From Paenibacillus sp. FSL R10-2782 (lineage in GTDB: Bacteria > Bacillota > Bacilli > Paenibacillales > Paenibacillaceae): DNA of 64,000 nucleotides. This document shows, one piece after another, positions 43,101 to 52,310 of the stretch (the stretch's first letter is position 1; each line of letters starts with the position of its first letter). Where the stretch lies: NCBI RefSeq assembly GCF_038592985.1, contig NZ_CP151951.1, positions 2,781,001 to 2,845,000 of the forward strand, in the 5' to 3' direction. The notes under the pieces are model-generated. The model was not told the DNA's origin, did not search any database, and saw only the letters and a list, made by a program, of their open reading frames with translations. The position numbers and the translations under genes are program-made.

Positions 43101-46100
43101 TCTTTCTGCCGGAAAATCGGGGTCTATCGGCACATAAGCACATCCCGCTTTCATAATCGCCAGAATGGAGACAATGAACTCGATGGATCGCGGCAAATAA
43201 ACCCCGATCAACTTCCCATGACTGTCGGTATCATCTACTAGCAAATGGGCAATCTGCCGGGACATTTGGTTCATGGTGCGGTAAGTTATAATCTTGTTGC
43301 TTGCAATTACCGCCGGCTGTGAAGGGCGCAGCCTCGCTTGCTCCTGAAACAAGTCAACAATCGAACGATTTCTGGGATAGTCTGTATACGTATCGTTCCA
43401 GTCGTAGACGACTTGATCATATTCGTCCTTGCTTATAAAACACACGTCTCCGACGGAGTGACTCGGATATTCCAGCACATAGTGCAATGTATTTAGCAGA
43501 TGCTCAGCTAGGCGACAAACCGTTGCTTGCTTCAAGCGATCGGCATCGTAAATAAATTTGACAGTGACCTGTTCCCCGTCATTGGCAATGGTGATAGTCA
43601 TCGGGTAATTGGTTTTCTCCCGTTCCTCCATAGCTGACATCTCCAACCCATGTTCAGGCTGACGGTAGTCGTTCATATAATTCTCGAAGGCCACGATGCT
43701 GTAAAACATGGCATGACCATGAATAGCACTCCACCTCTTCAGTTCGTTCAGGCTCACATAGCAGTAGTCATTCAATTTCTGAATCGTCTGGTGCAGGTGC
43801 TTAACATATTCTGTGATGGTTTGCTCCACATTCCAGTGCATCACCAAGGGTAACGTATTAATCAGCATACCTGTAATGCGATCCCCTTTTGCAAGATCCG
43901 ATCCCCTCCCGGAAACGACCATGCCGAATACGGTTGTATCTGCATCATGATAGACCTGTAGCACTTTCCCCCATGCAAACTGCACCAAGGTATTGAGCGA
44001 AACCTGTGTTTGCTGTACAAAGGTGGCAATACGTTTGGTTAGACTCGAATCCATGTGAAGAGTCTGGATCTGCTGGTTCTTAATCGGTTGATGTACATCG
44101 GGAATCGCACTTCCCTTCTCGATTGGCAGCAGGGTCGGCTCCGTTACTTCCGCCAAATAAGCCTTCCAGAATAACTCGGCCTCTGTGCGATCCTTATCAT
44201 TCAGCCAATGAATATACGCTTCAAAAGAGCGGGACAAGCTGCGCTGTGGCATTCTGTTTTGCAATCTACAAGCATAGAGTTCATGAACCCGGTTTAGCAG
44301 CAGCGGCAGGCTCCAACCGTCCAGCAAAATATGGTGATAGCTCCAGAGCATCGTCCATTCTTCCGGTGCAGTCTGAATCAGTGTGATGCGGTACGCAGGC
44401 CGGCTCAGATCAAAACGACGATTGCGATCCATCTCCATCCACTGTTCAATACATTCCTGCTGCCGTTTGGGTTGCTCTGCTCCAACATCCAGGAACGTCC
44501 AGTCCCATTCTGCTGTTTGGATAATGCATTGTACGGGCTTATCCAGCGTGTCCCAAATGAAACATGTCCGCAAGCAATCATTTTCGGCAATGACACTGTC
44601 CCAGGCTTCCCGATACTGGTTTACCTCCAGCCTCCCACGATATTTCCAATTAACCTGCACAAAGTATTGATCGGAAGCAGGATACTCTAAATAATGAAAC
44701 AACAGCCCTTCCTGCAAAGGACTTAAATACATCATTTTATTCAGACCATATTGCTTAGAATAGGTCTTTACAATCTGATCCAGCGAATGCTGCTCCAGTG
44801 ACACTGATGGAAAATCACTTGGTGTAAACTCTTCATAATTAACCTGGCTGCAATGCTCAATGATAGAAAGCAAACGTGATATGAAAGTATTTATGAACTG
44901 AGTAATGGTCGTTTCTTCATAGTGACGTTTGCTATATTTCATGAATAAATGCAGTTGTCCATGAACGATGGAACAGTTAAGTTCCAACAGGCTTGTTCCA
45001 TGATTAAGCGGCGAGCTATGGTCCTGTGCTGCTTCACGTGTAAAACCTATCCACTGCTCTAGCCCGCTCGTATTTGTCTGATCGAATTGACCCAAATAAT
45101 TGAATAGAGCCTGTGGTTCGGAAGCTGTTAGCTCGGAACGGACTTCTTCGTTCGGATGACAATATCTCAAAGCACCGTATGACATGCCGCGATGAGGAAT
45201 AGAACGCAGCTGTTCTTTGACTGATTTAATCGTCGCCCCCAAGCTGCAATTGTCCTTGATCCGAATGCACACCGGAAACATTGAGGTAAACCAGCCGACG
45301 GTTCTTGTCAGATCCATATCGGCTACAAAATGCTCACGTCCATGACCCTCTAACCGAAACGCGATCGTCTTCTGCCCAGACCAAGCGGAGAGCGCCAGCG
45401 ACCAGGCCGTAAGCAGCAGATCATTGATCTCGGTATGATATGCCTGTGAGCAATGGTACAAGAGTAGCTGCGTATCGTTGGGAGTAAGCATTGTAACCAA
45501 TTCCGAAGATTCACTGCTCATTTTATGATCCGCGCAATGGTCTACCGGCAGCACAAATGCTGCATTTTGGAGATGTACTTTTTTCCAGTAATCTATATGA
45601 CTTAGAGTATTCTGGTGTTTGGAATAATCCATCCATGCATAGTGCCACCTTTTGTATGGATTTAAAACAGGAGGCAGCTCTGAGCCATGATACAATTGAT
45701 CCAATTCCTGAACCAATATTCTCCAGGAAACGCCATCAATAACCAAATGATGAATCGTCATAAACAAGCGGACTTGACCGTCAGGGTGACCCTGGATTAC
45801 GCCTGCATAAATCATCTGGCCTGTCGCGTAATTCAATTGTCTGTTCCATGTATCACATATGCTTGAAATTTCAGATTCGGGATCAGCAATGTGCTGAATG
45901 GTGTGACTGGCAAGTTGAATGGTGGTATCTGTTCGGTAGCGCTGCGCATATCCATGCTTGTCAGCTACAATCTCCATTGAAAGCTCTGGATGGAGTCGGA
46001 TCAATTGTCTGATGGCCGTTTCCAGCTTTACGGGATCACAATCACGGAGTAGAAACAACTGGGATTGATTGAAATAATGCGGTTCTTTGAACTGCTGCTC

Positions 46101-48698
46101 GAAAAACCAGTGCTGGATCGGCATCAGACCAAATTCGCCTGTCAAATCAACCATACTATCTTCCTTCTTCTCACGTTCTGTCCAAGCAACCACAGCAGCT
46201 AATTCCTTGATAGTTGGATGCTCTGCAACTTGTCTTGGAGTCAGCATCATACCGTGATCTCTGGCCATAGAGACGACCTGAATGGCAAGGATTGAATCTC
46301 CCCCGGCCGCGTAAAAATGATCGTTTACACCGATATCTCCTCTTTTTAAAATTTGTCGCCAAATGCAAAGCAGTCGCTTTTCGAAACTGCCCTCCCCTGC
46401 TTCCGCAGCATTCTCAGCAGGGACAAATAATGTGGTCGGATCAGGAAGAGCTTGACGATCAACTTTCCCGTTTGTATTTACGGGGATTGAATCCAGCTGA
46501 CAGAAATAAGCAGGAACCATATAAACAGGTAAAATAGAGCCTGCATACTGGGCCAATTCAGCCTCAGTCAGCCTTTTTAAGGCAGTATAGTAAGCCACCA
46601 GTTTATGGAAGGACTCGTCCTTCCAGGCTCGAACGACACATTGACGGATGTCAGGGTGCTGGCGAAGCTGATGCTCTATTTCACCCAGTTCGATACGGTA
46701 GCCTCTGATTTTAATCTGTTCATCACTACGGCCGATAAATACCAGTTCACCCTCTGGCGTCCATTTCACGACATCCCCGGTTCGATATAACCGCTCTCGC
46801 TGTGGATACTCATTTCCGATGCTCATCTCTTTGTGAACAAAACGCTCCTGGGTCAGCTCCTCACGATTCAGGTATCCTCTGGCAAGCCCTATGCCGCCCA
46901 CCCATAATTCACCGGGAACACCGACCGGCACAGAATTACCAAATGGATTGAATACAAACAATCGTTTGTTATAGGCTGGTTTGCCAATCGTGATTTCTGC
47001 CTCTGGCTTGCATACCGCGGTGGAACATAAAATCGTCACTTCGGTCGGTCCGTAAGCATTCACAAACAGTCGTCCTCTTCCCCAATAATTCACAATATCA
47101 GGCGTACAGGGTTCTCCAGCGGATACGATTGTGTGCAGTTCAGACAGTTCTCTTGGTTTCATGGTTCGCAGCACAGACGGCGTCAGCATGGCAATGTGGA
47201 TATTTTTCTCTTCGAGTACATCTGAAATATCCGCATAAGGAGGCAGCTCCTCATTCGACAGCACAACAAGTGTCCCGCCTACTGTTAATGTTCCGATCCA
47301 TTCGTAGACCGAAGCGTCGAAACTGATGGAAGCGAATTGCATAACTCTGGAGACAGGGGTAATACGAAACTTTTCAATAAGGTAAGGAGTTAACGCAACC
47401 AGTCCGGCGTGCTCAATAAGCGTCCCCTTCGGATTTCCAGTGGAGCCGGATGTGTAAATGACATAGGCCAGGTCGTTCTGTTTAACCTGAATATTCAAAT
47501 TCTCGTCGGGATGATCGTACTGCTGCACTAAGCATTCATCTACACAGATAACCGAATGCGCTTTCATTCTCATTTGATTCATAGATGGATTTAGCTTGTT
47601 TACCAGATGGCTGTGCGTGATAATCATTTTGGCCTGCGCATCTTCTAAAATAAATCGAACCCGTTCTCCAGGGTATTGGGGGTCGACCGGAAGATAAGCG
47701 GCCCCTGCCTTCATAACTCCTAGTATTGCCGGGATTACATCTGCGCTTCTGTCCATAAAGATGGCAATCAGCGTGCCGGGTTGTAAAGCGCCCTCCTCTC
47801 CTGTGGAAACCGATTCTAAAATCACGCGGCCGATTTGATTAGCCCGCTGATTTAACTGCGAATAGGTCAGCTTCTGCCCTTCAAACTCCAATGCGATTGC
47901 ATCGGGAGTTCTAGCAGCCTGCTCTTCAATCAGTTGAACCACGGTTTTATCCAAAGGATAGGCTTGTTCCGTATCATTCCATTGTTGTATCTGCTCGTAT
48001 TCTTTCGCTGTCAGTATGGGGTGAAGGAGTACCGCTTTCTCCGGAAGATGGAGTGCATTGGCCAGTAGTATCTGAAAGTGGCCTGCGAGATTAGCGATCT
48101 GCTTTTTACCAAAATACCTGCTATCATACTGTATTGCGCACTCTAATCTTTCCGAACCATAACGGTAGCAGAGCGCAATCTCAGGCTGATTTATACCGCT
48201 TAGAGAAGCTAGTGCTTTTGTGCTCAAACTTGAATGCGAGAGTTCACCACAAGTCTCTACGATGCCCACATTAAAAAAATCCTCATCTTTTTCAGATAGG
48301 TAATCCACTTTCATGTGCTGCGAAAAATCCTCACTCCACTTACTGTTGCTATCTCTATCCCATTTTCCCTTTATTTTTTTCATCAAGGAGAGAAGATGAT
48401 CTTCCTTCTGAATATGGATAAAAAGCGGATAGTCCTGACGACGTGGTGTTCCCTCATTGTCTGATAACATGGAGTATAAAACAGGTACTGTATATTGATT
48501 GGCGTAATGGGATAAAAGCACCGACCATATGGCTGCGATAAAAGAAGGCATGCCCAACTGATGCTGCTGTACAAACTCCATGATCGGTTTGACCTGTCTT
48601 GTTTCCAAACGAATATGGTAAAGGACTTGAACTTTGTCTTCAGGCTGTCCGGCTTCCCCTTTGTGATGGGAAAATAGAGGCAAGTAAGGTTGGATCAC
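40167..48698 (-). CDS. Nonribosomal peptide synthetase, halfC-A-T-E-C-A-T-C
   Basis: 2843 residues. Approximate domains: 1-228 C-terminal lobe of a condensation domain without any HHxxxDG; 245-753 adenylation (YTSGSTGNPKG near 415); 770-840 carrier (GGDS, Ser 802); 850-1290 epimerisation (HHLVIDGVSWRIL at 983, EGHGRE, RTVGWFTSMFPV, FNYLGQFD); 1320-1740 condensation (YHHILLDGWS at 1454); 1775-2275 adenylation; 2290-2360 carrier (GGHS, Ser 2326); 2390-2835 terminal condensation/epimerisation-superfamily domain (FHHLIFDGIS at 2524). No thioesterase. Hand-aligned specificity residues (GrsA positions 235-331) are about DAYMVAAIL and DAFLVGVTF, both hydrophobic pockets. Residue 2 should be D. It follows the first NRPS gene without a gap. 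Confidence 0.92.
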   Translation of the reverse strand: MIQPYLPLFSHHKGEAGQPEDKVQVLYHIRLETRQVKPIMEFVQQHQLGMPSFIAAIWSVLLSHYANQYTVPVLYSMLSDNEGTPRRQDYPLFIHIQKEDHLLSLMKKIKGKWDRDSNSKWSEDFSQHMKVDYLSEKDEDFFNVGIVETCGELSHSSLSTKALASLSGINQPEIALCYRYGSERLECAIQYDSRYFGKKQIANLAGHFQILLANALHLPEKAVLLHPILTAKEYEQIQQWNDTEQAYPLDKTVVQLIEEQAARTPDAIALEFEGQKLTYSQLNQRANQIGRVILESVSTGEEGALQPGTLIAIFMDRSADVIPAILGVMKAGAAYLPVDPQYPGERVRFILEDAQAKMIITHSHLVNKLNPSMNQMRMKAHSVICVDECLVQQYDHPDENLNIQVKQNDLAYVIYTSGSTGNPKGTLIEHAGLVALTPYLIEKFRITPVSRVMQFASISFDASVYEWIGTLTVGGTLVVLSNEELPPYADISDVLEEKNIHIAMLTPSVLRTMKPRELSELHTIVSAGEPCTPDIVNYWGRGRLFVNAYGPTEVTILCSTAVCKPEAEITIGKPAYNKRLFVFNPFGNSVPVGVPGELWVGGIGLARGYLNREELTQERFVHKEMSIGNEYPQRERLYRTGDVVKWTPEGELVFIGRSDEQIKIRGYRIELGEIEHQLRQHPDIRQCVVRAWKDESFHKLVAYYTALKRLTEAELAQYAGSILPVYMVPAYFCQLDSIPVNTNGKVDRQALPDPTTLFVPAENAAEAGEGSFEKRLLCIWRQILKRGDIGVNDHFYAAGGDSILAIQVVSMARDHGMMLTPRQVAEHPTIKELAAVVAWTEREKKEDSMVDLTGEFGLMPIQHWFFEQQFKEPHYFNQSQLFLLRDCDPVKLETAIRQLIRLHPELSMEIVADKHGYAQRYRTDTTIQLASHTIQHIADPESEISSICDTWNRQLNYATGQMIYAGVIQGHPDGQVRLFMTIHHLVIDGVSWRILVQELDQLYHGSELPPVLNPYKRWHYAWMDYSKHQNTLSHIDYWKKVHLQNAAFVLPVDHCADHKMSSESSELVTMLTPNDTQLLLYHCSQAYHTEINDLLLTAWSLALSAWSGQKTIAFRLEGHGREHFVADMDLTRTVGWFTSMFPVCIRIKDNCSLGATIKSVKEQLRSIPHRGMSYGALRYCHPNEEVRSELTASEPQALFNYLGQFDQTNTSGLEQWIGFTREAAQDHSSPLNHGTSLLELNCSIVHGQLHLFMKYSKRHYEETTITQFINTFISRLLSIIEHCSQVNYEEFTPSDFPSVSLEQHSLDQIVKTYSKQYGLNKMMYLSPLQEGLLFHYLEYPASDQYFVQVNWKYRGRLEVNQYREAWDSVIAENDCLRTCFIWDTLDKPVQCIIQTAEWDWTFLDVGAEQPKRQQECIEQWMEMDRNRRFDLSRPAYRITLIQTAPEEWTMLWSYHHILLDGWSLPLLLNRVHELYACRLQNRMPQRSLSRSFEAYIHWLNDKDRTEAELFWKAYLAEVTEPTLLPIEKGSAIPDVHQPIKNQQIQTLHMDSSLTKRIATFVQQTQVSLNTLVQFAWGKVLQVYHDADTTVFGMVVSGRGSDLAKGDRITGMLINTLPLVMHWNVEQTITEYVKHLHQTIQKLNDYCYVSLNELKRWSAIHGHAMFYSIVAFENYMNDYRQPEHGLEMSAMEEREKTNYPMTITIANDGEQVTVKFIYDADRLKQATVCRLAEHLLNTLHYVLEYPSHSVGDVCFISKDEYDQVVYDWNDTYTDYPRNRSIVDLFQEQARLRPSQPAVIASNKIITYRTMNQMSRQIAHLLVDDTDSHGKLIGVYLPRSIEFIVSILAIMKAGCAYVPIDPDFPAERTRELIEDAKLDTIITSHKGAEGISKACNGIHLKLIDIERFDQTGVVPQVEKEPIIAPNDLAYLLYTSGSTGKPKGVMVEHRNVIRLVKNTSYIPFSSDIRLLYTGSPVFDASTFEIWGTLLNGGRLFVVSKDDLLNIQLLEHRMKEWKINTLWLSSALCNQWIEENEKMFAELKWLVVGGEVLSTKHINRIRLAYSELSILNVYGPTENTTFSTSYRIKETFEQDIPIGKPISNSTCYILDKQGRIQPIGAVGELYVGGDGVARGYWLQNQLTQHAFTPNPYTSAKDRERGGNRVLYRTGDRAKWLPDGNIEYIGRVDDQVKLRGYRIEPGEVEFRLGRYPVVKECLVAARELHGELRLIAYYTAEEEEREGELHTFMAEVLPAYMLPFRYIWLKSFPLTANGKIDRKKLPLPESQNSHKEPNSSPKTELEQIIEEIWSKVLQLETIRKDEDFHTLGGHSLHALRIASMLQKSGYPVTVNQIFREQTIERLALALSKARTETVTALCSDRHIPYIQTIKKVYPNDGFPLSAVQKRFFQRDLLNRNMFNVPYLALLKKYIPRQLLDSSLEALWNKHAALRLSFAQLDHNEWYQYEQTISVEQVVSYVDLQTVPGSHDAYISEYCSNAQHGFDIGAGPLWKVVLFDHYRGERRQVVLLLFHHLIFDGISINIFLEDLRHLLLLEKGSDWLLHREEESSYRDWCMGLTQYAAKGLSPDASAFWAKVVEGGKSLQVDTESETRPLHRHMTTITQDLLEGEEHIRLLKAVAVKQHTTPLSLILTALSQACFQLKRQSDLLLHVMSYQRESFLPGIVIDRTIGFFAGAYPIRIQIPEEGLSKNGEAVLEHVKRTLQHIPSEGLDYFILRYLMQDMDSHTEPLKDGTHMLFHYQSEEMNGLADDLYEPLALPYGNTNSADNPSAYKLNMTASLKHDRLSLTCYYSSLHYEDRTITEFVRLISGYLCQSIDVRPNTMIVKGGFLL

Positions 48699-51600
48699 TT
48701 ATAGAACCTCCCCTATCTGAGATGCTATACCGGCGGCCTGATAAAAAGCAGCCCTAACTTCCTCAACCTCTATCTCGTAACTGCACCGCATCGAAAAAAT
48801 AAGACCATCTGTGTAGGAGGTAGCGATGCAGTTGAACAGCGAATAGATCGGCAGCGGATTCGGTTGCTTTATGACCGTATCATCGTAAAATTGGCTATAC
48901 TTCAACCCTTCCTTTGCGCTATTGGCCAAATAGTTAAACATGAATACATCTAGATGCTCATACTGCTTCCCAAATTGTACAAGTGTTCTGGTCCGTTCCC
49001 ACCTGTTTTTATAGGCAGGTCCTGTAAGCAGGTTCATAAAATTAATCGTGTGGTGTTTTAATAATTCCAGCCTATTTCTGACAGTCAGCAGCATTTCATC
49101 CGGCTTCTGCTTCATGTCCATCAGCATAGGCACAAAATCAATAAACTCACCGACCGTGTTATAATACGTCGCCTCATCGTACCTTCTTCCATCATATAAA
49201 AATAACAATGGCAACTGGTTCATACCTAAATAGATTTGCATGCCCCTTGTAAAGACAGAGAGCGCAAACTCCAAGGATGGGTTTTTAGCCGGGATGCTCA
49301 CGCTAAACAGATAGGCTTCTGTGCTCGTTCTTAGCTTCGGAGTTTGTAACAGGTCCTGCTTGCTTTGCTGGAATGCTTCCAGATGAAAGTCGTATATCAA
49401 TGCCTGTTCGGTGATTCCGCTGGGTCCGCTTTGGATTTGTTCTACATAATCCTTATAGGGTTTTACTTCATCCGTAGGAAGGGATTCGTTTTGAAGCAGA
49501 CTCCTGTAGCAAGCCATTACCTGTCGTTCAGCTACTTCCGAAGTCACCCGATCGCATATCGCATGATGATAAAGCGTAATAACAACATGCTCACGCAGAT
49601 TTCGTTTTAGCACAAACATCTGAAACAAAGCACGCTCTCCCGTGTATCGGGTATTCGTCATGTAGTCATTTATCATTTCCATAAAGGGGCCATATGGATT
49701 GCAGTCCGTTACGTCAAAGATGGTGAGTGTTGGCAAATCGGCGTCGGGAAGTACGTATTCCCTCCAATACGTCCATTCATCTCTTTGCACAGGAATGCTT
49801 CTCAGTAATCCTTGACTTTGTACAAATTGAGCATAAGCCTGATTCAAAAAATCATAATTCACATACTCGTCCAGCCTAAATAAGCCAATACTCGGCGGTG
49901 TATGAAATGAAATTTGCATTTGTTGAATTCCACTTAGCGGATATTCTTGTGCCACTTGCCCCGTTTTAACCCACTGATCTCTTTTTAAATAATCGTCTTC
50001 CAGTTGCTCGCGCAACCTTGCCGCCTGATCCGTGTCCATGGTTTTCAAGCCCAGACGCTGGACAAACTCCTCTTCATCGAAGACCTGGTATTGATTATCC
50101 ATTTTTACTTTTTGATGCAATGGTACAATATAATGCGGCTGGAGTTCTTTAGCGACTTTCCCGTTCATAATCCGCATGATAGGATTGACGTCGTCCACGG
50201 AGTTGAAGTAAAGTACTCGAATATCTCTCACTTCGTGAAGAAAATCCCGCACTTGATACTTCACCAGCTCATACACACCATCTGTTTCTTGGTGCAGCCA
50301 GGAAATCAACTCTTGCTTGGTTTCTATGGTGCCCTGCTGCTTCAAGGCTCTTTCACTATCTTGAGCCGATTGAAGATAAGCAGCGAGCGCACGGATCGTC
50401 TTATAGTGGTAAATATCTGCCAAAGTGGTATGATATCCAGCCACCTCCATCCTTGACATTAACGTAAGCGCATGAATAGAATGTCCACCAAGGTCGAAGA
50501 AGCTGTCTACAACACTGAACTGCTGAATACCTAATACATCCTGCCAGATTTCCATCAGCCTGGCTTCCAGCCCTGCCTCAGGAGATATGTTTGCTGCCAT
50601 GGTATGTCCATTGTCTTCAAAGGACAACAGTACCTTGCGATCCAGCTTTCCATTCCGTGTTAGTGGCATCTGCTCTAATTGAACAAAAAAAGAGGGAATC
50701 ATGTATTTCGGCAGCTTTGCAGAAAGCGTGTTTTTAATTTCATCTGCCGGCAGCCTTTGGCTTGCCCTATAGTACGCTCCCAGTTGCTTCTGTCCGTTCC
50801 CATCTTCACGCACGATAACAACCGCTGCTTGTATATCCTTTATTTTTATTAGCTGTGCCTCAATTTCCCCTGGCTCAATTCGGTAGCCCCGTATTTTCAC
50901 TTGCTCGTCAATCCGGCCGATATATTCAATGTTTCCGTCCGCTTGCTCTTTTGCCCAATCTCCGGTTCGGTACAACCTGCCCCCCGGCACCCCTGGAAAA
51001 GGAATAAACCTTTCCTCTGTCAGCTCTGGACGGTTCAAATAACCTTTCACTAATCCATCACCAGCGATGTACAGTTCACCTGCAACTCCTTGTGGCAAAG
51101 GATGCTGGTTATGATCCATGATGTAAACCGACGTATTGCTGATGGGTTTACCAATCGGTACGGTATTTGCAGCCTCATCCAAATGATCAATCCGGTAAAA
51201 CGTTGCAAATACTGTACTCTCGGTCGGTCCGTAGACATGAATTAAACGGCCAGAGCCCAGACGGGCAAATGCTTTGCGCACATGGCTGACCGACACCTTT
51301 TCACCACCGAATAGCAAGGTATCAAGTGTGGCAAAGCAATCCGGATCAATATCCACCATTGCATTAAAAAGTGCGGTTGTAATGAAGCATTTTGTAATCT
51401 GTTGTGTGTGCAGTACACTCGATAGCTCTCGTGCATTCATGATGTGGGCTTGTGGGGTCAAAACGAGGGTGGCTCCGTTAAGCAGTGCCCCGTAAATGCC
51501 AAATGTAGAACCATCGAACGAAAAACTGGCCAATTGCAAGATTCGATCTTTTGCCGCGAATCGGATGTAATTTGTTTCTTTGACAACACGTGTAATATTG

Positions 51601-52139
51601 TAGTGCATCGTCAGGTTTCCCTTCGGTTCGCCCGTAGAGCCTGACGTATACATAATGCAGGCTAGTGCATCTGAGTCATGAATGGAGGTGAGATTCCCTG
51701 CTTCTTCCCTGTTATTTCTCTTGTCCGACAAATCCAGTACAGGAACGTTGAACTCCACTTGTTGCTCAATTGGTAGCCGGGTTAGCAGGAGCTTTGCGCC
51801 AGAATCTTTCAGCATATAGCGTATACGTTCCTTGGGGTATTCCGGGTCAACCGGCACATAGGCTCCCCCGGCTTTTAAAATCCCGAAAATACCGACGATC
51901 ATTTCCAATGAGCATTCGGCCATAATCCCGACGGGGTCGCCTTTATTTACACCTTTGTTCCGCAGAACCCGGGCAAGCTGATTAGCCTGTTTGTTCAGAT
52001 CACCATACGTCAAATGCTTGTCTTCCAATACAACTGCCACTTGCTCTGGTGTGCGCTCGGCCTCCCCCTCAAACAACTGATGAATCGTTGTATCCCGCGG
52101 GTAATCCGCTAACGTACCGTGTATCATGCTCCGCCTCAT
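48699..52139 (-). CDS. Nonribosomal peptide synthetase, A-T-C-like starter protein
   Basis: 1146 residues; AAGGAG abuts ATG 52139, so the ATG four codons later (52127) may be the real start. Domains: 20-510 adenylation (YTSGSTGEPKG at 164; NGKLDRK with the A10 Lys at 498), 519-590 carrier (GGHS, Ser 554), 600-730 unassigned linker (YQVRDFLHEVRDIRVLYFNS), 731-1146 condensation-like domain. The last has HHAICDR at 858-864: the second His and the Asp are kept but the Gly is Arg. With no upstream condensation domain this is the initiation module, unless an acyl group is supplied otherwise. Hand-read pocket residues are about DGFTLGVVF, similar to aliphatic (Ile-type) codes. The stop is followed at once by the next NRPS start. 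Confidence 0.92.
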   Translation of the reverse strand: MRRSMIHGTLADYPRDTTIHQLFEGEAERTPEQVAVVLEDKHLTYGDLNKQANQLARVLRNKGVNKGDPVGIMAECSLEMIVGIFGILKAGGAYVPVDPEYPKERIRYMLKDSGAKLLLTRLPIEQQVEFNVPVLDLSDKRNNREEAGNLTSIHDSDALACIMYTSGSTGEPKGNLTMHYNITRVVKETNYIRFAAKDRILQLASFSFDGSTFGIYGALLNGATLVLTPQAHIMNARELSSVLHTQQITKCFITTALFNAMVDIDPDCFATLDTLLFGGEKVSVSHVRKAFARLGSGRLIHVYGPTESTVFATFYRIDHLDEAANTVPIGKPISNTSVYIMDHNQHPLPQGVAGELYIAGDGLVKGYLNRPELTEERFIPFPGVPGGRLYRTGDWAKEQADGNIEYIGRIDEQVKIRGYRIEPGEIEAQLIKIKDIQAAVVIVREDGNGQKQLGAYYRASQRLPADEIKNTLSAKLPKYMIPSFFVQLEQMPLTRNGKLDRKVLLSFEDNGHTMAANISPEAGLEARLMEIWQDVLGIQQFSVVDSFFDLGGHSIHALTLMSRMEVAGYHTTLADIYHYKTIRALAAYLQSAQDSERALKQQGTIETKQELISWLHQETDGVYELVKYQVRDFLHEVRDIRVLYFNSVDDVNPIMRIMNGKVAKELQPHYIVPLHQKVKMDNQYQVFDEEEFVQRLGLKTMDTDQAARLREQLEDDYLKRDQWVKTGQVAQEYPLSGIQQMQISFHTPPSIGLFRLDEYVNYDFLNQAYAQFVQSQGLLRSIPVQRDEWTYWREYVLPDADLPTLTIFDVTDCNPYGPFMEMINDYMTNTRYTGERALFQMFVLKRNLREHVVITLYHHAICDRVTSEVAERQVMACYRSLLQNESLPTDEVKPYKDYVEQIQSGPSGITEQALIYDFHLEAFQQSKQDLLQTPKLRTSTEAYLFSVSIPAKNPSLEFALSVFTRGMQIYLGMNQLPLLFLYDGRRYDEATYYNTVGEFIDFVPMLMDMKQKPDEMLLTVRNRLELLKHHTINFMNLLTGPAYKNRWERTRTLVQFGKQYEHLDVFMFNYLANSAKEGLKYSQFYDDTVIKQPNPLPIYSLFNCIATSYTDGLIFSMRCSYEIEVEEVRAAFYQAAGIASQIGEVL

Positions 52140-52310
52140 CTCCTTCTCCCATTAACATTCATACGATTTAAGGTTTGCTCTACAAGCATCTTTTTCGAAA
52201 GAAGTCGTTTATGGATAAACTATAATCACAACTTTACATTAAAATGGGAATTTAGCTGGAGATGAAGAAATGACATCAGGTGACAGAATAGTACACTTTT
52301 TCTCTTCGTT

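Noticed and set aside
40167..52139. Assignment of the NRPS genes to polymyxin, fusaricidin or tridecaptin synthesis
   Set aside because: Only three adenylation domains are present, no thioesterase and no ABC exporter are attached, and the hand-read pockets are hydrophobic rather than diaminobutyrate or threonine types.
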